A stretch of 54,007 nt of DNA from a virus. How positions within the stretch are numbered: position 1 is the first letter of the stretch; the number at the start of each line of letters is the position of its first letter. Of this stretch, positions 9,401-18,400 are shown in pieces. A program made the position numbers and the translations under genes. The notes under the pieces were generated by a model. The model saw nothing but the letters and a program-made list of their open reading frames with translations, did no database searches and was not told the DNA's origin. Location of the stretch: positions 1-54,007 of the IMG/VR virus record IMGVR_UViG_3300046011_010503. One strand, 5' to 3'.

Positions 9401-12400
9401 TCAAGTTCGGCCCGGGTTGCAATATTGTCCCAGTGCTTTTCAAATAAAGGCCGGCGCTCTTCAGTTACCCCTTCAATATCTGGCACCTTAAAGCGGTCTT
9501 TAATGTACTGCGTGAGATCCTCGATCTGCTCCTGGGCGGCAATCTGTTCTGCCTTGGGGCGACGGAGTTTTGTGGAGACGTACTTTTTCTTGGGCACCGA
9601 TCCGTCGGGAAGGAGCTCTTGTTTTCTGCGGGCGAAGAGGGGTTGACCCTCGTGCATGACGGAATCGCGCATTTCGTCGGTGATGGTGATGGACTGCTGG
9701 GTTGGAGAATTTTTAATACTCCACTCTCTGGCCTCTTCTATGGTGTCAAAATGCGGTCCATCTTGCGTAATAAAATATCCACCACGGTATTTGTCCTGCG
9801 TTGGCATGGGCATGGCGTCACGACCAAGGGAGACTGGCTCAACCTTGGTTCCCCATTTTTTCCCGTACTTCTCGAAAAACTTGGGGATCTGCACGTCGTA
9901 GAGATTGTGGGCCCACTCTCCGCCGATTTTAAGATCTGTTCCTTTTAATATTTTTGGGCGATTATGCTCTGGTGACAGTACATAGTTTCGTGTGACATGG
10001 TCGGCCTCTCGTGCCGCATCCTCTTTTGATAAATATGTTCCTGACTCGGATCCATCCTGCCATTTAATGTACCATCTTCCATCTTTAAACACCTCACCAA
10101 CAGCGCTTCCTCTATTTGTGAAAAAGGAATAATCTCTTCTTTTATCAAACTCACCATCTCTATTGACAATTTTATTTGCCACATCTTTTCCAAAAATACC
10201 TGCCAATTCACTTTCAGGAACATTCATTCTATCAAGAATGTCCCTCCCTATTTTATCGGTAACATGAAAGTTGTATGTTCCGTCTGCATTTTTACTATGA
10301 TTTATAGATTCAGCAACTTTTGCGAGGTTATACCGGTCCGCAGTCTGCTCCCCATTAATCCACGCAACCCGGTTGTATCCCTCTTCTGCTGCCATGCGGA
10401 GAATGCGCTTGAGGGTGAGCTCTTGCCAGTTTTTGAGGAAGGGCTGGTTGGGAACACCCTTTAATTTCATGTTGTGGTTTAGGTCTATGAGAGCATTTTT
10501 TTTGGCAGACTCAATTGTGCCATTATATTCTTTCCAAACAATATTTCCACTTCCATCTTTAACGTCAATCCTTGTGTCCGACCATCCGTTTGGAGCCTCC
10601 TTGACAACAACTTCATTGAAGGTATAGTCAGAGGGCAATTCATTAACAGGATTTTGACGCACACCCTTATCTCTCACATCCCTCGCCCAGTCGCTCTGGA
10701 TCTCTTCGACAAAAAGAACCTTCTCGCCATTTGGACCGGTGCGATCGTCAAGGCGGGTGTGGGCAATGACGTTGGGTTCTTCCCAGTGGGAGGATTTGTA
10801 GCCATTCTCAACAACCTTAAAACTTTTTTCAGTGGCAGGGCGAACAACTTTTAATGGTAATGTCAGCAGCACTTCCCGGTAATTCTCTCCACCAGGGAGG
10901 GTGTATTGCTGGTACTTTGTTTCCACTTCTGCGCGCTCTCCACCCATGTCATTTTCGTTCGCTTCGACCATCTCATCAATCAGCTCTTGCCTTGTTGCGC
11001 CTAAAGGGATCTCCTGGTCCATATAGTTTTCATAATGCTCAGCAACCTCTTCATCGGACAGCCCTTCAAAGGGTATTTTTTTATCACCTTGTTTGTTATA
11101 TTTTTCCTGCACCGTTACCTGGTTCTGCCGAACAAAATCTTCAATCTCTTTTTTCGTGACGCTCTGCTTCCCCTTCAGGAAATCATCCAACCCCATCCAC
11201 TTCCACTCCGACTCTTTCACCCCTGGCGCTTTTGAGATCATAGCAAAGAACTGGTCACCGGTTCCGCGGTCCTGCTTGAGTGCTTGCACGGCTTTGAGGG
11301 TTGGAGAATAGAAGGTATCTGCGATCGGGCGCTGGAACAGAACGCCGTCAGTCATTTCAGATACCCGAGACTCAAGCTCTGACTCGGTGCGGGCTGCGAA
11401 GGTGTTGCCGTTTTTGTCGTTGAATAGTGCGGTGCCTGGGTATCCGGGTACCCCTTCCTGCATGCCGACAAAACTTAACCCGTATTCAGCGGCCAGGGTG
11501 CGGGCGTTTTGATCGTTGAGGGTGTTGTTGTTGCGCTGATAGCGGATATCCGGATTTGACGGATCGAATGCTCCAGTGTTGCCGGTGGCGGATTTGATTT
11601 GGGTTGTGGAAAATACTTTATACTCAATATCGTCCATGCTTTCGCCATTGCCCATGTGTATTGCACCATCATAGCCAGCATCTTTAAAATATCTAACTGC
11701 GTCAATATCATCAAAAACAAAATAAGCGTCAAGATATAATTCTTTTATTCTTTTCGGTGACTTCCTTAAAAGCTCTTCAACGCTACTATATTTTTCTGAA
11801 AAGTTTTCATCCCAATTGTTGGTAAGCTCTATTTGGTAACTATGTTTAATTGCGATTTTAATTGCCTTGTCAATACCAATCGCCTTTACAATGTCACCCA
11901 TCTCAACAAAGGGATCGTCTAAATTTTGGATAACAGGGTTTCTAATTGATAGGTATGCCGGGATTACCCTTGGTTGTTCAGCGGTTTTAGACAACTCCCT
12001 GTTATTAGGGCTTTCAGCATAGGTCGCTGCAGTTTCTGGATTATTAACAAAAGACACCGACCCCAGAGCGGTTTGAATAAGTGAGCTGGGCACATCTCCG
12101 ATTTCTTCAAGCAACGATTTTTCATCAGTTGTCGGTACTAAGTGCGTAGTGCGAACCTTAGTTCTTACTTTGCCATGCTCACCTCTATAAACCACAAGTG
12201 GTTTTCCGTTCTCATCTACCACCTTACTTGCATTCTCCGGATCGTTCTCCCAGTCGCCAAACCATCGCTTAAACTCGGCGGTACGTGTTTGATCCTGCTG
12301 CTGTCCAGAGCCATCCCTCATGAACAGAGCTTCCCTAACAGCCCCATAAAACTCTTCCCGGCTCGCTCCACGCACCGCTGCAGCCATCATCTTTACCATT

Positions 12401-15400
12401 TCACCCCGCACGGCCTGAGCGTCTTTAAACCACCCCTCTGACGTTCTACGGTAGACCTTTGCAGCGCGCAGTATCCGGTCAATCACTTCCGCGATTTTTT
12501 GCAGCAGCCGGCGTGCCAGTGGCTGAGAATACGCATGCACCGCATCCCAGAATTTCGGATCGGTCGAGCTGTCCGCCAGGTAGTTCGCAATCACCTCTTC
12601 AACGCCAATATCCTTCATGCCTTGGGTCAGCTCTTTTGATTTCATCAGGGAGCGGTACCACTCTGCCTCGCGCAGTGCAGCTGCGTTTCCGGAATCGGTA
12701 AACTGCTTCTGGAAAAAATCCATCAGGCGCGTTTTAAGGTATGGCTGCTTTGCGAAAATATCGTGCAGGACTTCATGCATTACCACGTAGACAGAGGGGT
12801 CAGTGCTGCTATCGTTGAGATAGACAACCCCGTTGTGGCGGAACCCGTTGAACATGTCGGAGAGCTTTTGCGCTTCTCTGGTCAGCTTAATGGTTTTGAT
12901 CGGGACATCAAAGACTCGTTGAGCCAGCCCAATAAAACCCGCGCTTTGTGGTGCTGCATCGACCACCTGAATATTTTCAGGTCCAATTGAAACGCCCTGG
13001 TTCGCAGCGGCTTTGGCAAGCGCAGAGATTGCGCCAAACTGGAAAGGATCTGCAGTTTTGCCCGGCTGCTCAGTTGAAAGTGTGGGGCGTCCTGATCGGT
13101 GGAATTGGGTGTCATTGGGGGATTGTTCTCCTCGTTGAAATCGAATGTCGGGATTGGATGGATTGAACACTCCAGTGTTGCCGGTTGCGCTTTTTATTTG
13201 GTTTGGGGAGAAAACCACATATTGGTCTTGAACTCCCCCGGCATCGTAATGATTTTTTAGTAAAATGCCATCAAAGCCCTCTTCTTTTGCTTTATTTATT
13301 ATTTCTGCACGCCCATATTTTCCACCCTTTAAATCAACAGTTTTTAATTTTTCTATGTTTAAATAAACTGGTTTTACCGATCCGATATTTTTAGATGGAA
13401 AAAGTTCATCATACCCAGAATATTTAGAAGCTATCTCTGGGTTTGTGGAAAAAAACATCCCTTGTTCACCCTTTACTTTATTTAATCCAGTTCTAAATTC
13501 TGTAAAATTCTTATCTGTCCCATGATACACCACCAACGGCTTCCCGCTCTCATCCACAACCTTGCTCGCATTTTCCGAATCGTTCTCCCAATCGCCAAAC
13601 CAGGCTTTAAATTCTGTGGTATAGATTTGAGATTGTTCCTTGCGCTGGAAGAGGGCGGAGGACTCGGGTTTTGTTATATTAACAATCCGAGCGTTCACCC
13701 CGGTCGTGTTCATCAATGTTTTGTCTTGAAAGGTGTTTTGCGGCAACTTCTCTTCGCTACCATTTACCTCTTCAAGCCAATCTCTAAAATCAGAGGCTTT
13801 TCTGTCTGACCGGAAAAAAGCTCCCTCTCCCATAATTGCAACGATTTTTCCGCCTGGCTTTAAAAGATCGTATGCGTGCCTTACGTGCTCGATGTCGGCA
13901 CCACCGCCAAAAGGAGGATTCATAACAATGGCGTCGTATCCTCCCTCGTTGTAATCCATAAAATTATGTTCGACAACATTATATCCTTTTGCTTGCAGAA
14001 GCTCCCTTAGGCTGCTGCTTATTTCGACAACGTCCGGCTTAACCCCTGCAGCCCTTATCGCATCGGCAATGTTTCCGTTACCCGCACTCGGCTCAAGAAC
14101 CTTCATCCCTTCGGTAATTCCAGCATCCCGAACCATTTGCTCTGCAACTGGTTTTGGTGTTGGGAAAAAATCTACCCCAACATTTTTACCGATAAGACTA
14201 CGCTCAAGCTCTTTTATTTTATCAACAACAGGAGCCTTACCCCGGTATTTTACATATTCTCTCAAAGCGGAAGAAAGCATTATTGGATTTTCAAAACCCA
14301 TTGTCTTTAAGCGCCTGTGGCGTTCAAGCGCATCAACAATCTGGTTGTATTTGGCATCATTTTCACTCAACAGACTGGTAAGTTTTTCCAGCGCATCTAT
14401 TTCCGACTGATCTTTAATTACCTGAATTCCGCTGTCCTTTCCAACTAATCTAAAATACAATTTTTTTATTGCCGCTTTAGACCCGGGCCTGCTCTCCACT
14501 TTCTTAAAGAGGTCACTCAAGTTTTCTGCCCACAAATTTGGATAATAAGCCTTTGACGCATTTAACTTATCAATTGTTTCTTCTGTGGCAGGTTCCCCTT
14601 CGTGCTTCTCTCGCTCGGAATATGTCGGGTATTTTAGATTAACCTCATTGCGTTTCGCTTCGTTAACTAATCCGTCAAGTTGCTCAATATGGGTTTTTGC
14701 GCTGACTCCATCAAGAAATTTAACCTCTCCAGCATCAATGGCAGCGGCGATGTTCAGCATCGTCTTGCCTATTCTCTTCTGTTTGTTAAGAGCGGCATCA
14801 GCGCTACTCGCCATTGCTGCCCGGCGGGCGGTGTTTGTTTGCCGGTCCTGGTTTAAGCCCTCGTCCGCTTTGGCAATTATTTTTTCGGCATTGGTCCTTA
14901 GCTTGTCGGCACGCTTTACTGTTTTAACAGTTTCCTTCTCGACAACAGCGTCGGCATTAGAAACGTCTCCAGACTTCAAAGCCATAAACTTTTCAGCTTG
15001 CGCCTTTTCCGTAAACTGAAATCCAGGGGTTGCACCATTGCCTTTGTAAGAAGAGTAATACCCGCCAAGCTTTTTAGCTTTGACGTTCAGGTCATTATAT
15101 ATTTCTCTGTCAACACGGTTATTTAGGCGCACGACAAACAAGTCGTGACCCTTCTGGGTGTGCTTTGTTTCTATGAGCTGCATGCCGGTGTCGCCAATGT
15201 CAACTTTCTCAACAGTTGAATCGTCAATCTTTTCCTCTTTTCGTTTTTCCTTTATATTTGTAGAGGTAAGATCTTCGTATGTCCGGCGCTGCTCTGGAGT
15301 TAAATCCTCAACTTTTTTATATTGAAGGAATGTTTTGAATTCTGCAAGTGTTTCAGGATTTTTAATGGCTTTTATTGTCGCCTGGCGCCGGGCAATGTAT

Positions 15401-18400
15401 TCTTTAGTGTTTTTGTCAACCTCCTCTGCAAAAGCATCAAGATCCTTTTGTGTTGTATTATCAACAATCTTTTTGACCGAATCAGCATAGGTCCCATTAA
15501 AATCATGCACAATTCCCCGGGATAACCCATAAGTACTAAGCATGCTGTGATAGATAGACGAAATCAATTCACTTTTATTTTCCCCTGGGCGCATGTACGA
15601 GGTGTAATTCGAATAAATTTTCTGAAGAGCATCTTTTTTATTGGTGGACAACTCTGCCTTAATGTTGTTTTCCGAATCAACCAGTTTACTAAAAGTCATT
15701 TTAAAATCATCTATTGACAATTTTCCGTTATAGAGTTTTTTCTTAGTTTCTGTAAATGCACTATAAGTCATCTTGCCTGGGACAATAACCGGATCAAATG
15801 CTTTTTCTTCTGTCTTTTCAGATTTCTGAGCTTGGACCGCTAAAGGTTCAACAATCGCCTCTTTTTTTGGTACTTCTTTCTCTTTTACAGTAGGAACATT
15901 TTTAAACAAATCCTCCTGCTTCGTAATCATCGCTTCCCGCTCGTTCGCATCAAACATCGGCAACCCCTGGAGCGAGACTGCAGGGCGGACAGCATCTTTC
16001 TCTCTCTGTTGAGCTTCGATCTTCTTTTCTTCTTGCGTCCTGGTGTCAGCAGCCTTTGTTCCTTCAAACAAATCCCCAGTCACCAGAGGACCTTTTTTCT
16101 GCTGAGGTGGAGCAACATTCTCTCCATTAAAAAGAGGCAGCCCAGCCAGGCTTGGACCTGTTCCGGAAAACATATCGGCCTGATTTGGATCATACCCGGT
16201 CTTGCGCTGAAAAAGAGTCGGCTCCTCGGATGTAGATTTAGAATACCGCTTTTCATATTCTCCAGCTTGGCGCGACATCTCGGCATAGGCTTTGTGCGCT
16301 GCCTCGTATTCGTTTTTTGCGGCTTTTATTTTAGAGCGGACTTCCGGAGTGGTTGGAAACTCCTTGACGAAAGCCACAAAGTCACTCGGGGTATTAAAGT
16401 CTTCAAGGGTAATTCCTGTTTTTGCAGTGAAATCTTTGTTTTCTACAAAGAAATCATGCATTGTCACATCAGCGCTCTGGGCACCTTTGCCACGATAATC
16501 AGAGGAATTTCCACCAGTTGCGAGATTTACGTCTTTTTGAGAAAAAGCATTGCGGTATTTCGATATTATTTTCGAGGCTTCGAGCTGTCCGGATAGTTCG
16601 TCAATGCGAGACGACAAAGAAACTACTGCTCCAGCTGCGGAGTCTCTTCTCTCAACAATCGATTTAAAGTGAGTCGCATCTTCAGCATGGACTCTCCCAT
16701 CTGTCGATCCAGATTTGACGAGCTGTTCAAGAGGTAGTGCAGATCCGGATCCTTTTCCTCTTTTGATAGGGGTTTTACTTTTGGTTTGTTCTGCGGTACC
16801 GGCTGTTGTTGCTTCTGCGGGGACTGCTGCGGAAGGCTCGGTTGCTGTCGGCTCTGCAGATGCGCTTCCACCATCTTTTTGTTCTGTTCCAACCGCTGCT
16901 GTGCTGCTTGCGGGTCCTTGGGCGGCACCGGGTCCAGGTACTGCATTTTGTACTGGTTCATACTTCTTATCCCCTTCAAAAGTTTGGGCTCTTCCGGCAT
17001 CCTTTGCTTTGTAAAGCTGATCGTCAGCAGCCTTTACACCTTCACCAAATCCAGCGGAGAACGAAACGCCGGTCAGTTTGCCATCATTAAACGGAATACT
17101 GCTTAAATCACTGCGGGCAGACTCGACACGTTGTAATATATCATCTTTCGAAACTCCTTGCTTGGGAATTATTAAAAATTCCTCGCCGCCATGCCGACCA
17201 ACGAATGCAATATCATTGAGTCTGTTTGACAAAACAAGTCCAGCGCTCTGCAAAACGTCATCTCCAACCTGGTGACCGTGAGAGTCGTTGACGTTTTTAA
17301 ATTTGTCCAGATCAAGCAGAACGACGGGAGGAGGGTTTTTATCCCCTTCCCGCATTGAGTATCCCATTTCGTACGCTGCACGATCAATCCCGGTTCTATT
17401 CATGAGTCCGGTGAGTTGGTCCGTCTCACTTGCTTTGTGAAGTTTTGCGTATTCAGCGTCTTTTTCTTCAGGTGTTAACGCTTTAAATTTGTCAGGAACA
17501 ATTATTGCCCGGTCAACTTTTTTGGCAGGCACGGCTTCAGCGGCACCCTCTTGAACTGCGGTAGGCGCAAACTCATCGGTGGGCGCCGGCGCATTATCCA
17601 CAACCGGCTCACCGATCGGACTTAACAAAGCTTGGGTTTCTTGACCTTTTTCATTGGCAACCCCTTCTGGTTGAGGTGTAGTAATAATTCCCGACTCCTC
17701 GGGGCTTGGTTCGTATGCCTGGATGATTCTGTCGGCTTCACTGTCTGAAAGCTGGGACTGTATCTTTCCCCTATCTTCCTGTGGAAGTGAATAAAAGGCT
17801 TCTGGTGATTCAATATCAAAATCACTTAATAACTTCTGTCCGCTAGGTCTCTGGGTCTGCGATTGTTGCGATGGAGATTTTGCGAGTTCGGCACCATCAG
17901 GAGTAAATTCAACTTTTGGCGCGGTCTCTCCCATCGTTGTGTATGGGCTTGTGTTTTGTTGAACCTGTGAACCATCTGACGGTTTTGTTTTTGGTAATGC
18001 CTTTTTAGTTAGGCGTGTTACTCCACCAATTCCAATATGCAGGGCCATGCTTGGGAGAGCTGCCAAAACAAAAGTCTGCAGGTTCTGCCCGCCGTTTTTG
18101 ACCAGGTCATCAACAATGGGTTGGTACTTCTCCGCCTTGCTAGGGTTGCTCTTTATTGCGTCCCTGACAGCCAACACGGAAAGATAGTCCTGGAGGTTCT
18201 GCTGAGTGACTTCGGTTGTACCTTCAACGAGACCAGCCTCTGCAGTTCCGGCAACCGCTCCGATCGCTTTAACCAAAACCTTTTTTGCCACACTGTTCGC
18301 AACATTCTTTGTGGCTAGTGCGGTAATTTTTTCAACGGTGGGTATTTTCTTAACCAGCTTTGAGGCGCTTGCCGCCCCTACGGTGACTAGTTCGCTCACA

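Noticed and set aside
16623-17000. 125-residue Pro/Gln-rich minus-strand ORF inside the giant gene
   Set aside because: It is the Ala/Pro/Ser/Gln linker of the giant protein read in another frame; composition is a by-product of the repeat-rich DNA.
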